In this document: positions 52,796-61,859 of the stretch, one piece after another
How the letters are laid out: the number at the start of each line of letters is the position of its first letter
Position numbering within the stretch: position 1 is the stretch's first letter
Origin: UBA937 sp031549725
GTDB lineage: Bacteria; Spirochaetota; Spirochaetia; Treponematales; Breznakiellaceae
Length of the DNA stretch: 64,000 bases
Reading direction: 5' to 3'
Assembly: GCA_031549725.1 (NCBI GenBank)
Contig: JAVBPH010000032.1
Span: 1 to 64,000 of the forward strand
Translations under genes and position numbers: made by a program
Notes under the pieces: model-generated
Databases searched by the model: none
Told to the model about the DNA's origin: nothing
The model's input: the letters and a program-made list of their open reading frames with translations, nothing else

Positions 52796-54154
52796 ATGGA
52801 CATGCCCGTTTCATCCAATCCCCTGGCGGTACAAAAGGTCAGCAAGCTTATTTTAAAATATGCAATCCCTGCTACAATAAGTTTCCTTGTCAGTGCCCTG
52901 TATAACATTGTGGATCAGATTTTTATTGGTCAGGGGGTTGGGATGCTGGGGAACGCCGCCACCAACGCTGCATTTCCATTGTCAACAATCTGCACATCAA
53001 TTTTTCTATTAATTGGCGTCGGAAGCGCATCAAATTTCAATCTGAACCTGGGAGCAGGAAACCGGGAGCGGGCTGCCCGGATTGCGGGGACTGGAATTAC
53101 CCTGCTGGCGGTCAGCGGGGTTGTCCTGAGTATAATCGTCATCATATTTCTGGAACCATTGATGAGAGCCTTTGGCGCCCGGGATGAGGTTCTTTCTTAT
53201 GCATTAATCTATACGGGTATTACTTCCATTGGATTCCCTTTTCTGATTTTTTCATCCGGCTGCAGCCAGCTGATCCGGGCTGATGGGAGTCCTACCTATT
53301 CCATGATCTGTGTACTTTCCGGGGCGGTTGCCAATACCATTCTGGATCCTCTTTTTATTTTTGGATTTAACATGGGTATGGCCGGAGCCGCATGGGCTAC
53401 TATTATAGGGCAGTTTATTTCATTTGTTATGGTGGTGGCCTATCTGATGCGTTTTAAAACATTCAGGATCACCCGGGAATATCTGAACCCGAAGTTTGAA
53501 TACATCAAGGCTATTGTTTCCTTAGGGGCTGCGGCGTGTTTTAACCAACTAGCCATGGCTTCCACCCAGATTGTAATGAATAATACCCTGACCCATTACG
53601 GTGCATTATCGGAATATGGCAGACATATTCCCCTGGCATGTGCGGGGGTGATTACCAAGGTAAACGTGGTCCTCATGTCGTTTACCCTGGGGATTGCCCA
53701 GGGATGCCAGCCGGTTTTTGGGTTTAACTATGGGGCAAAAAATTACCGCCGGGTAAAGGAAACCCTGAAAAAGGCGGCCATAGTTATCACCTGTATTACC
53801 ACCCTGGCTTTTTTATGTTTTCAGTTGTTTCCCCGGCAGATTATCAGCATATTTGGCCCGGGGGATGAAATGTATTATAAATTCGCCGAGCGTTATTTCA
53901 GAATTTTTATGATTATGACCTTTATCAATGGAATTATCCCCCTGACCTCCAATTTTTTTACATCGATTGGAAAAGCCTCCAGGGGGATTCTTCTGTCAAT
54001 GACAAGGCAGGTGATTTTTTTAATGCCCCTCATTTTAATCCTCCCCTTGTTTCTGGGGATTAATGGTGTGATGTATGCTGGGCCTATCGCAGATTGTGCG
54101 GCGGTAATTATGGCGGGGATACTGATATTCCCGGAATTAAAATCCATGAAATGA
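52796..54154 (+). CDS. MATE-family multidrug exporter
   Basis: A 452-residue membrane protein with twelve predicted membrane segments in two pseudo-repeats. MATE landmarks include NIVDQIFIGQGVGMLGNAA in the first half, QLIRADGSPTYSM, and GIAQGCQPVFGFNYGAKNYRR in the second half. It would export cationic compounds in exchange for sodium or protons. I prefer the ATG at 52796, nine bases after GGAG; ATG 52781 is in frame but upstream of that site. It is alone in its transcript. Confidence 0.88.
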   Translation: MDMPVSSNPLAVQKVSKLILKYAIPATISFLVSALYNIVDQIFIGQGVGMLGNAATNAAFPLSTICTSIFLLIGVGSASNFNLNLGAGNRERAARIAGTGITLLAVSGVVLSIIVIIFLEPLMRAFGARDEVLSYALIYTGITSIGFPFLIFSSGCSQLIRADGSPTYSMICVLSGAVANTILDPLFIFGFNMGMAGAAWATIIGQFISFVMVVAYLMRFKTFRITREYLNPKFEYIKAIVSLGAAACFNQLAMASTQIVMNNTLTHYGALSEYGRHIPLACAGVITKVNVVLMSFTLGIAQGCQPVFGFNYGAKNYRRVKETLKKAAIVITCITTLAFLCFQLFPRQIISIFGPGDEMYYKFAERYFRIFMIMTFINGIIPLTSNFFTSIGKASRGILLSMTRQVIFLMPLILILPLFLGINGVMYAGPIADCAAVIMAGILIFPELKSMK

Positions 54155-54269
54155 TTTTTGTCCAAGGGCCTGGACATTTTCGACGAGAAAACCATCTTTC
54201 ATGGTATATTGATGGCTTCTATACTATACTTGAGTTAAGACCGGTGATTTACCGTTATTGATTCACCCA

Positions 54270-54299
54270 TTGAGATTGTAGCGGATTATTGGTTATACT
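54270..54299 (+). promoter_or_regulatory. Promoter for the DUF1295 gene, leaderless layout
   Basis: TTGAGA (54270-54275), 18 bases, TATACT (54294-54299), then eight bases to the ATG at 54308 with no ribosome binding site. It has the same geometry as the BamA-like gene at 26.6 kb. Confidence 0.55.
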
Positions 54300-54307
54300 T
54301 TGTTTAT

Positions 54308-55267
54308 ATGAAACAGTTTATTTTATATTTATTAGCGGCGTTCTGCCTAAGTTTGGGAATTATGGTTCCCTTTGCCGGAGGGGTTTCGGTTTTGCCAGCA
54401 TGGCTTGGCATGGCTGATCCTCTGTTTATTGTAGCCCTTTGTGCTGTGGGTTTTTCCCTTTGCTCTTTTTTTGCAGGGCTTATTACCAAGGATTATTCCT
54501 GGGTAGACCGGATGTGGAGTACCCTGCCTGTGGCTTACGGTCTGTTTTATGCCTGGCGGGGCAGATTTACACCCGCTATTGTCATAGCTTCAGGATTGAT
54601 TACCCTTTGGGGTATCCGGCTGACCTGGAACTTTGCCTCCAAGGGCGGTTACACAGGAATGGAGGATTACCGGTGGGCAATCCTGAGACAAAGGATAACC
54701 AATCCCGTTCTTTGGCAGGTTTTTAATCTTTTATTTATTGCTTTTTTCCAGAATGCCCTTTTTGTGGCATTTACATCACCCATGTACTACATCATCCAAT
54801 CCGGTGCGGCTGTAACACCCCTGTTTATTGCAGCAGCCGGACTTTGTGTTTTATCAATTCTGCTGGAAACCGCCGCTGACCGGGAACAAAATAACTTTCA
54901 GCGGGCAAAAAAAGCTGCTAAGGAAGGGAAGGAGTTTCCTGCGAAATATGACGAGGAAGTTAAACAGGGTTTTGTTTCCAGCGGACTTTTTTCTGTGTGC
55001 AGGCATCCAAACTATGTGGGAGAAATGGGTACCTGGTGGAGTCTCTGGCTTATGGCTTATGCGATAACCGGAGGCAACCCCTTCAGGAGTGGTATCATCG
55101 GTGCCATCGTACTGACCTGTCTTTTCCTTGGTTCCTCCAACATGTCCGAAGGAATTTCTTTGGAAAGGTATCCTGCCTATAAGGATTATCAGAAAGCGGT
55201 CAACCGGTTTATTCCGGGATTCCGGAGAAAAACAAAGGAAGAAGCTCCGGTTGCCTCCGGGAAATAA
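54308..55267 (+). CDS. DUF1295/steroid 5-alpha-reductase-like membrane protein
   Basis: A 319-residue protein with about seven membrane segments. Family motifs are KDYSWVDRMWSTLPVAYGLF, TLWGIRLTWNFASKGGYTGM, EDYRWAILRQ and the C-terminal SVCRHPNYVGEMGTWWSLWL, shared with isoprenylcysteine methyltransferases and sterol reductases. DUF1295 proteins are presumed NADPH-dependent reductases or methyltransferases of lipids; the substrate is unknown. The start has no ribosome binding site and lies eight bases after a good -10 box. Confidence 0.85.
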   Translation: MKQFILYLLAAFCLSLGIMVPFAGGVSVLPAWLGMADPLFIVALCAVGFSLCSFFAGLITKDYSWVDRMWSTLPVAYGLFYAWRGRFTPAIVIASGLITLWGIRLTWNFASKGGYTGMEDYRWAILRQRITNPVLWQVFNLLFIAFFQNALFVAFTSPMYYIIQSGAAVTPLFIAAAGLCVLSILLETAADREQNNFQRAKKAAKEGKEFPAKYDEEVKQGFVSSGLFSVCRHPNYVGEMGTWWSLWLMAYAITGGNPFRSGIIGAIVLTCLFLGSSNMSEGISLERYPAYKDYQKAVNRFIPGFRRKTKEEAPVASGK

Positions 55268-55405
55268 TTGCCGGGTGAGGTTCATGCCGAAGGGGTTCCA
55301 CTGCTGGTTTACCTCCTGGATAGGGACCTCCCCTGGAGTATATTCCATGGTTAAGTATTAAATATGCCCGGTATCTTTTGATGCCGGTCACAATTTATAA
55401 ATTAA

Positions 55406-55545
55406 CAACCTCGCCGCAAGCAGCGGGGTATGTTGGTTCTGTAAGGTAAGGCTTATATGCGGGTTTCATACCCCGCACAACAATTTCTTTGTTGCTTCAA
55501 AGAATCGCCCTAAAGTGCGGGGTATGAAACCCGCCTGCGGATAAA
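55406..55545 (+). repeat. Family B dispersed inverted-repeat element, copy 4
   Basis: CGCCGCAAGCAGCGGGG, TTGGTTCTGTAAGGTAAGG and the terminal pair GCGGGTTTCATACCCCGC / GCGGGGTATGAAACCCGC are present. The pair is perfect; where copies 1 and 3 have A-T in TTTAATA/TATTAAA, this copy has C-G on both sides. It is upstream of the cupredoxin gene. Confidence 0.78.
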
Positions 55546-55566
55546 TGTAAAAATGAGGAGTAAAAC

Positions 55567-56013
55567 ATGAAAAAAAAGTTTTTTGGAAAAATTCTTTTTT
55601 TAGTGCTTGCGGTATTTATGATGATCGCATGTAATGACAAGTCTAAAACGGCCAGCCGGATTGGAAGCGATAACCTAATTCAACCGGTAATAATTCCTGC
55701 GGCCTACAAGGAATTCACCATTTCCACATCCGGTATGAAATTTTCTCCCGACACGATTAATGTGAATGTGGGGGATAAAATCATCTTTGTTGTGGGCCCA
55801 ACCCATTCGGTTTCCCGGGTGGATGAGGCAACATGGAATGCCAATAAATCCGGACCCACCCAGGGGTTTCATTTCGGAGAAGGGACTTCTACATACACAA
55901 TCCAGTCTTCGGATGTGGGGACTATTTATTATGTATGTCCTCCCCATGCTCATCTTAAGATGAAAGGGAAAATTGTGGTGGGTTCCGTGTCCAGTTCGAA
56001 GGGAACTCTTTAA
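55567..56013 (+). CDS. Cupredoxin (plastocyanin/azurin-like) lipoprotein
   Basis: A 148-residue protein. The lipoprotein signal ends at the lipobox MIAC (Cys about 22). The mature part is a small beta-sandwich: FTISTSGMKFSPDTINVNVGD, then the first Cu ligand in GPTHSV and the C-terminal ligand loop YYVCPPHAHLKMKG, giving the type 1 copper set His, Cys-x2-His-x4-Met. It could be an electron carrier or a copper-binding protein of the periplasm. AGGAG precedes the ATG. A VOC protein gene follows. Confidence 0.87.
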   Translation: MKKKFFGKILFLVLAVFMMIACNDKSKTASRIGSDNLIQPVIIPAAYKEFTISTSGMKFSPDTINVNVGDKIIFVVGPTHSVSRVDEATWNANKSGPTQGFHFGEGTSTYTIQSSDVGTIYYVCPPHAHLKMKGKIVVGSVSSSKGTL

Positions 56014-56066
56014 AGATCCGGTTGATTTTCCGGATTCCTAAAAATATAAAAATAATGAGGTACAGT

Positions 56067-56462
56067 ATGGCACGGATGATATTCCCTAACCTTCCTGTCA
56101 GGGATTTAAAAAGGATAATGGATTTTTTCAGTCAATTAGGGTTTACCTTTAATATGAAGTTTACCGATGAGAATGCGGCCTGCCTGAAAATTAATGACCT
56201 GGCTTATGTGATGCTGTTAAAAGAACCTTTTTTCAGCAGTTTTATTACAAAAAAAATTCCGGACACATCAAAAACATCGGAAATAATACTAGCTGTTTCA
56301 TGTGACAAAAAAGATGAAGTGGATGCCCTGTTAACCAAGGCAATAAAAATGGGGGCCGCTGAAGGCAGAAAAGAAGACCTGGGCTTTATGTACAGCAGGG
56401 CTTTCCAGGACCTGGACGGACATCAGTGGGAATTCTTTTGGATGGACGAAAGCCGGACATAA
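56067..56462 (+). CDS. VOC-superfamily (glyoxalase/bleomycin-resistance-like) protein
   Basis: A 131-residue protein with one VOC domain: FPNLPVRDLKRIMDFFSQLG opening and FQDLDGHQWEFFWMDE closing. The metal or substrate positions at the end (His, Glu) are those of lactoylglutathione lyase-like proteins, but the first His is not evident. I use the ATG at 56067, six bases after GAGG; ATG 56055 is possible. The closest known relatives are generic lyase/resistance-like proteins of unknown substrate. Confidence 0.78.
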   Translation: MARMIFPNLPVRDLKRIMDFFSQLGFTFNMKFTDENAACLKINDLAYVMLLKEPFFSSFITKKIPDTSKTSEIILAVSCDKKDEVDALLTKAIKMGAAEGRKEDLGFMYSRAFQDLDGHQWEFFWMDESRT

Positions 56463-56482
56463 GTTCCCATCGGATATCCCGG

Positions 56483-56521
56483 GAAGTCCCTGAAAATCCC
56501 GGTTGGATTTTTAGGGACTTC
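56483..56521. terminator. Hairpin between convergent VOC and barrel genes
   Basis: GAAGTCCCTGAAAATCC pairs with GGATTTTTAGGGACTTC, with a short T-rich tail. It probably terminates the cupredoxin-VOC transcript and perhaps also the leftward one. Confidence 0.65.
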
Positions 56522-56604
56522 TTAATTTGAAATAAAAACCTCTCCAAAGGAATCTCCAAAAAACGGTTCTGTTTTTCAAGATTCCCTAAAGCCAGAAAAC
56601 AACC

Positions 56605-58443
56605 CTACCTGCCGGTATTCGGATAAATTTTAATTCCAATTGAGGCAATCAGTCGGTTCTGCGATTCATAGTATTCGTTGGAAATAAAATTATAGGATTC
56701 CTTGCTTTCACTGGCTCCGCCCCCCTCAATACCGGAATACCTGACAAATACAAGACCCAGTTCGCCGTACACCGCCATGGGTACTCCTAATGATTTCAGG
56801 TTGTACCGTCCCCCCAGTTTAATAATATGATTCCATTCGTAGGTCCCGTCATGGAGGAAGTATTTGTGCTGGCCGTCTAAATTACCGTAGTCCAGCATAT
56901 CCGTAAATGCGCTTCCGAATACCCTGCCCGGACCGTATTCTGTGCCATGCCGGATCATCTGGTATTGGAAATAAGCACTCACCCCCGGTTTGAACATGGA
57001 TTCAACCCTTAAACAGATTTCATCCGAGTTGGGGGGCAGGTAATACCCTAAATTTTCACCGTGGTTTAAATATGCTTCCTGCATGTCATGATCCGCCGTA
57101 TCATACCAGGGAGTATCCGTGGTGGGATGGGTGTAACAGTATGGCTCTATTTTGGTATACCGCAGGCTCACGGTTGCAAAGGGTATCCAGGGAAGGTTTA
57201 CCTTGGTTCCAAACTGGTAGGCGTACATATTCCGGTCAAGATGGAAAAAAGGTGATGAGGTGAGGCTCATTTCATCAATAAATCCTGAGGCCCATACTTT
57301 AATGATCCCCGGGTACTGGCCGGAAATGTTGAAAAATATTCCCAGATTGTCAAAATCCCCCACATTGTTCTGGTACAGGAAATTGCTGTTGATCGGGAAA
57401 AGGTACCCCAGTTCAAAACGTTTGGGCCACACGGTGGTGCTGCCCCCGTCAATATGGAAATAATTTTTATAGTTCAGTTCCAGCATGGCCACTGAAAAGG
57501 CGTTCTGGAAGTTCCAGGCATCACCCTTAAGACTTGTAACTTTATAATATTCCAGGACGCCAGTAATAAAGGAGAAGCTAATCCAGTCCGCCGGTATGGC
57601 GGTCCCCTCAATACCTATATAGGGACGGGCGGTGGAATTCATGAAAAGATTGTTGCCCACACCGTTGGAACCCCAGTCCCGGCGCATCCTGCCGAACCGG
57701 AGCTGAACCCGGTTTTCCACAAAGGATGCATCGATTTCCGAGATAACCTCGTATCCGAAAGAAAGGGTGTTCGGCCAGGACTGGTAATTGTGGAGCTCGC
57801 CCGGTTTAAATATGGAAGCTTCCCAGACCTTGGAAAAACTGTAGGGAGAAAACTCGGGCAGGTAGTAGCTGCTGTCGCTTAAATCCCCGGTTGGGGTAGG
57901 GTTAGAATCATCGTTCCAGTATTGGGGATATTCCTCCAGGGGAATGTACAGTATTTCCCCCCGGCCTGTAAAATTATAGGAAAGACTTTTTCCGAGATCT
58001 CCGGAAATATACCCTCCCAGGATATTGTAGTTTCCCACAGCAAAGGGGGACAGCAGATTAAACGATGCAAAACTGTCCCAGGTGGCGCCTATTTCAATAG
58101 ATAATTTTGATGCATCCTTCAGGGTTTTTTCCGTATAAAAGGCCCCTTTTTTCCAATCAAAACCGGGATTCCGTTCAAACTGGGCCAGGGCATCATATAT
58201 TACTTCGTATTCCGCGGAGGATAATTTTGATGATGTCAGAATATCATTCAGCAGCTCTTTTACGGTTGTTTCGGACCAGGGCTTAGCGGAAGGAGGCGTT
58301 TTGCAGAGACCCCGTAAAACCGCGTTGTCAATAATATAATAGACTTCATTATTCAGGGGAACAGAGGTAAATGACTGGGAAAATCCGGAATTTAATATAC
58401 AGAATAAGAAAAAACCAAGGAAAAGAAGCTTTATTTTTTTCAT
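56605..58443 (-). CDS. Outer-membrane beta-barrel, possible Wzi-like capsule assembly protein
   Basis: A 612-residue exported protein. The signal peptide ends about NSGFSQSF. A short helical N-terminal region (VYYIIDNAVLRGL...KPWSETTVKELL) precedes a long series of amphipathic, Tyr/Trp/Asn-rich beta strands, for example QLRFGRMRRDWGSNGVGNNLF, ending in an aromatic/Lys tail. The helical part with the barrel recalls the Wzi-type capsule assembly proteins, which bind surface polysaccharide, but this is a weak assignment. It could also be a porin-like protein. The start has no strong ribosome binding site. Confidence 0.6.
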   Translation of the reverse strand: MKKIKLLFLGFFLFCILNSGFSQSFTSVPLNNEVYYIIDNAVLRGLCKTPPSAKPWSETTVKELLNDILTSSKLSSAEYEVIYDALAQFERNPGFDWKKGAFYTEKTLKDASKLSIEIGATWDSFASFNLLSPFAVGNYNILGGYISGDLGKSLSYNFTGRGEILYIPLEEYPQYWNDDSNPTPTGDLSDSSYYLPEFSPYSFSKVWEASIFKPGELHNYQSWPNTLSFGYEVISEIDASFVENRVQLRFGRMRRDWGSNGVGNNLFMNSTARPYIGIEGTAIPADWISFSFITGVLEYYKVTSLKGDAWNFQNAFSVAMLELNYKNYFHIDGGSTTVWPKRFELGYLFPINSNFLYQNNVGDFDNLGIFFNISGQYPGIIKVWASGFIDEMSLTSSPFFHLDRNMYAYQFGTKVNLPWIPFATVSLRYTKIEPYCYTHPTTDTPWYDTADHDMQEAYLNHGENLGYYLPPNSDEICLRVESMFKPGVSAYFQYQMIRHGTEYGPGRVFGSAFTDMLDYGNLDGQHKYFLHDGTYEWNHIIKLGGRYNLKSLGVPMAVYGELGLVFVRYSGIEGGGASESKESYNFISNEYYESQNRLIASIGIKIYPNTGR

Positions 58444-58665
58444 TTGTCGTAGGCCTCCACAGATTTGTGCGAATTAGGATGGGAAGTACAACTTCCCTAA
58501 ATATTCTCTTGATAATACATACTTCAGGTATTTATTTCAACCAATTCCTTTATAAACTCATTTTTGTAGACGATATACGATTTTATCGTTTTTTTTCCTG
58601 ACATGGGATGAATAAATAAAAACAACTTGAATTATCTGCATTTTTCGGTATACAATTATTATCTT

Positions 58666-60069
58666 ATGCGGAAACCATATTATAGACCCATCGTTAAAGC
58701 CTTTCCGGATATAAAACTGCCGGAACCATTTATCTCCAAGTTTATGGTGATTTTAGTTGGTTTTTTTATCAGGGTATATATGTGGTTTTTTCTGGGTATC
58801 GCCCGGTTCAAGTTATTGCAGTCCAGCCGGCTGATAGATTCTTTTGACCGTACCCTATCGGACAAAACCAGTACTATTCTGGCATTCAGGCATCCCTATG
58901 GCGGTGAACCTCAACTGCTTAGCTGGGTGGCTACCTATTGTTTACGGAAGATCGCCAGGAAGTCCGGGGTCAGGTATCCCATCAATTCCCATATTTCTTT
59001 TGTCTATGGGTATGAAGTACCCCGTTGGGGTGGTTTTGTCGCCCGGTGGGTGATGCCCCGGCTGAAGGCCATGCCTGTCCACCATGCGAAACTGGACAGC
59101 GTGGGTATGGCAAGGATCTACCGCGCCCTGGAGGATGGTCCTTATCCCATGGGAATTGCCCCGGAGGGGCAGGTGACATATAACAGTGAGTCCCTGCCAA
59201 GGCTTGAACAGGGGGCAATCCGTATTGGGTTCCAGTGCGCCAGTAACCTGGACCGGGCGGGAAGTCCAAAGAATGTGGAAATTCTTCCCGTTTCCATCCA
59301 TTTCCGGTATGGTAAGTGGGCAAAAATTAAACTTAGAATAATTATGAACAAAATTGAGCGGGCCACTATTTCTGTGCGGTCCGGCCGGCGGTTAAAACGA
59401 AAAAAGGATTATACCATATTCCAGAGATTTGAAATGGCCAGGAATAATCTGGTAAAAATAAATGAAGAATTTTACGAAATTCCGGTGGATACCGGACGGC
59501 TCTATGAGGAACGGATCGAAACTATCATGGAAAAAGCCCTGGCCACCGCGGAACGGATCCTGGGGATTAACAAGGGAGAAGGTGATTTTGTAAACCGGGT
59601 TAACCACATCCGGCAGATCTGCTGGGACAGGATATATTTACCCGGGAAAGAAAAAAAGGACCTGGACAATATGCCCCTGGCCGAACGGGCCCTGGCGGAC
59701 CGCCTGGCCGGTGAAGCCTGGTATGCGGCCCGGCACATGGAACTGGTGGATTTTCTGCACTTTTTCCGGAATCCCATTCCTGTCAGGGAAACCCCCTTCC
59801 ATTTAATTATCGAATATGCCCAGAACCTCTGGGATTTTGCCAGCCGGACCATGGGAGGCGCATATAAAAACCGCCTGAATGTGCATCCCAAAACTGCAAT
59901 CATCTACACCGGAGAACCCATCGATCTGACAAAAAAATTATCCGCTTACCGGGAGAGCCGGAAGGATGCCATTGCATCCACCCTCCAGGAACTGGATGAT
60001 AAATTCATACAATGTATTGAAGAAGTAAAAAAATCGGATCTGGAAAAAAATAATTACGCTTCAATCTGA
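58666..60069 (+). CDS. PlsC-like 1-acyl-glycerol-3-phosphate acyltransferase family protein
   Basis: A 467-residue protein. A membrane segment near residue 25-45 precedes an acyltransferase domain with FRHPYGGEP in the place of the NHxxxxD motif and GIAPEGQVTYNSESLPRLEQGA as the FPEGT-like motif. The C-terminal 200 residues are helical and unassigned. The first motif has Glu instead of Asp (H-x4-E), so catalysis may be altered, or this is a distinct subgroup. The start at 58666 follows a TTGAAT-16-TATACA promoter at 58627-58654 closely and has no ribosome binding site. It is followed by the zinc operon. Confidence 0.75.
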   Translation: MRKPYYRPIVKAFPDIKLPEPFISKFMVILVGFFIRVYMWFFLGIARFKLLQSSRLIDSFDRTLSDKTSTILAFRHPYGGEPQLLSWVATYCLRKIARKSGVRYPINSHISFVYGYEVPRWGGFVARWVMPRLKAMPVHHAKLDSVGMARIYRALEDGPYPMGIAPEGQVTYNSESLPRLEQGAIRIGFQCASNLDRAGSPKNVEILPVSIHFRYGKWAKIKLRIIMNKIERATISVRSGRRLKRKKDYTIFQRFEMARNNLVKINEEFYEIPVDTGRLYEERIETIMEKALATAERILGINKGEGDFVNRVNHIRQICWDRIYLPGKEKKDLDNMPLAERALADRLAGEAWYAARHMELVDFLHFFRNPIPVRETPFHLIIEYAQNLWDFASRTMGGAYKNRLNVHPKTAIIYTGEPIDLTKKLSAYRESRKDAIASTLQELDDKFIQCIEEVKKSDLEKNNYASI

Positions 60070-60076
60070 TTAACCC

Positions 60077-60131
60077 TTGAAAGTGGATCCGGAAAATATT
60101 ATATTTAAAAATGCAAACGATTTGCATTTTT
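60077..60131 (+). promoter_or_regulatory. Promoter and palindromic Zur-type operator of the znu operon
   Basis: TTGAAA (60077-60082), 17 bases, TATATT (60100-60105). A perfect palindrome AAAAATGCAAA-CGA-TTTGCATTTTT covers 60107-60131, right over the expected transcription start. Fur-family operators are inverted repeats of this size, and the operon ends in a Fur-family gene, so self-repression by zinc is likely. Confidence 0.8.
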
Positions 60132-60144
60132 GGAGAATAGGAAT

Positions 60145-61056
60145 ATGATTTTTTGCCGGAAATGTTTTTTAGCGGTACTGCTTTTAATGCTTTTGTTGGA
60201 TGTTACACCTGTCTTTGCCGGGGGAACCAGGGATGGTTCCCCTGAAAAAATAATTGCGGTTAGTATTTTGCCCCAATCATATTTTGTAGACCGGATAAGC
60301 GGGGGCAGGGTGAAATCACTGGTTCTGGTTGGTCCCGGACAGAATCCCCATTCCTATGAACCATCCCCCAGGCAGATGACAGACCTGGCAAAGGCCTCTG
60401 TCTGGATTTTATCCGGAACGGATTTTGAAATCAGCCTGGTTCCCAAAATCAAAAGCCTTTATCCCAATCTGCGGATTGTGGACGGCACCAAAGGGGTTAC
60501 CTTCAGGTACATGGAAGACCATGATGACGCGGATTCCCATAATCACACCGGTCCCGAAGGGATTGAAATTGACCGGCATACCTGGCTTGGAAGGGAACCC
60601 GCCAAGATATTAGCTCTGCATGTGTACGAAGCCCTGGAAAGCATCGACCCGGGAAGTACGGATTTTTACAGGGATAATTATGCGTCATTAATAAAAGATA
60701 TTGACCAGGAATTTGACAGACTGAAATTAGAGCTGGCTCCACTCAGGGGAACATCGGTTTTTGTATACCACCCTTCCTTTGGATATTTCTTTGATGAGTT
60801 TGGCATAACCCAGGAGGCTGTGGAAAGCGGCGGAAAGGAGCCCAGTCCCAGACAGATGGCGGAGTTGATAACCAGGGCTAAAGCCGAAAATGTAAAATAT
60901 ATATTTGTCCAGTCCGAATTTCCGGTGGACTCCGCCAGGACCATTGCCAAATCCCTGGGGGCAGAAGTGGTTTCCCTGGATGCCCTGGCTAAGGATTGGC
61001 TTGCCAATATACAATTTATGGGTGATAGTTTAATAAAAGGAATAAAAAATAAATGA
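60145..61056 (+). CDS. znuA: Zinc ABC transporter binding protein
   Basis: A 303-residue periplasmic binding protein of the cluster 9 (metal) family. The signal peptide ends about VTPVFAGG. Zinc-ligand positions are visible: His in NPHSYEPSPRQM, His in EIDRHTWLGREP, His in VYHPSFGYFFDEFG, and Asp in VSLDALAKDW. A short His/Asp-rich loop (HDDADSHNH) lies before the second ligand, as in zinc rather than manganese binders. I use the ATG at 60145, nine bases after GGAG; a TTG at 60130 is in the operator and unlikely. It overlaps znuC by four bases. Confidence 0.92.
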   Translation: MIFCRKCFLAVLLLMLLLDVTPVFAGGTRDGSPEKIIAVSILPQSYFVDRISGGRVKSLVLVGPGQNPHSYEPSPRQMTDLAKASVWILSGTDFEISLVPKIKSLYPNLRIVDGTKGVTFRYMEDHDDADSHNHTGPEGIEIDRHTWLGREPAKILALHVYEALESIDPGSTDFYRDNYASLIKDIDQEFDRLKLELAPLRGTSVFVYHPSFGYFFDEFGITQEAVESGGKEPSPRQMAELITRAKAENVKYIFVQSEFPVDSARTIAKSLGAEVVSLDALAKDWLANIQFMGDSLIKGIKNK

Positions 61057-61859
61057 TCCCCTTTCACCCGCTGGACAGGGACATCGCCCTTCAGTTTAGG
61101 GATGTCTCGTTTTCCTATAACGCATTTAAGGTACTGGACTCAATAAGTTTTCATATACACCAGGGTGAATTTGTAGCCCTAGCAGGAGCCAATGGTACCG
61201 GCAAGACAACGATCCTTAAACTTATCCTGGGACTGGAAAGTCCGGAGAACGGGGGTATCTCCCTTCTGGGAAATGATCCCAGGCATGTCCGGGACAAGGT
61301 TGGGTATGTTCCCCAGTTGTCAGGGTACGACCAGGCGTTTCCCATTTCTGTTAATGATGTGGTCAGGATGGGCCGGCTCCGGCCGGTATCCCGGCGTTAT
61401 ACCCCGGAGGACCAGCAGGCAGTAGAGGATGCTATGAAGCAGGTTGATATTGCTGATTTGGCCAACCGGTCATATACGGCCCTTTCCGGGGGGCAGCGCA
61501 GGCGGGTCCTGGTTGCCAGAGCCCTGGCAACCAGACCGGCCATCCTCATTCTGGATGAGCCTACGGCCAACATGGATGTCGAAAGTGAGGACCGGCTTTA
61601 TAAAAGTCTGGAACAGCTAAAAGGAAAAACAACTATCCTTATAGTCACCCACGACACGGGATTTGTATCTTCGTTAACCGACCGGGTTTTATGTCTGGAA
61701 AGGCAGAACGGTCTGGGGGAATGCAGAATTGTGCAGCATAAAACCGAAACCGGAAAAACGGAAGCGGATGACCTGTATGACCCAAGAAGTTCCAGGATAC
61801 TCCATGGTACCAGCATTCCCGGGGATGTTTGTTATGATAAGGTTGATAATAATGAATAA
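61053..61859 (+). CDS. znuC: Zinc ABC transporter ATP-binding protein
   Basis: A 268-residue ABC ATPase. Walker A is GANGTGKTT, Q-loop is YVPQLSG, signature is LSGGQRRRV, Walker B is ILILDEPTANMD and the switch His is in IVTHD. It powers zinc uptake through ZnuB. The C-terminal tail (after residue 220) is polar and unassigned. Its coding end overlaps the znuB start by eight bases. Confidence 0.93.
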   Translation: MIPFHPLDRDIALQFRDVSFSYNAFKVLDSISFHIHQGEFVALAGANGTGKTTILKLILGLESPENGGISLLGNDPRHVRDKVGYVPQLSGYDQAFPISVNDVVRMGRLRPVSRRYTPEDQQAVEDAMKQVDIADLANRSYTALSGGQRRRVLVARALATRPAILILDEPTANMDVESEDRLYKSLEQLKGKTTILIVTHDTGFVSSLTDRVLCLERQNGLGECRIVQHKTETGKTEADDLYDPRSSRILHGTSIPGDVCYDKVDNNE

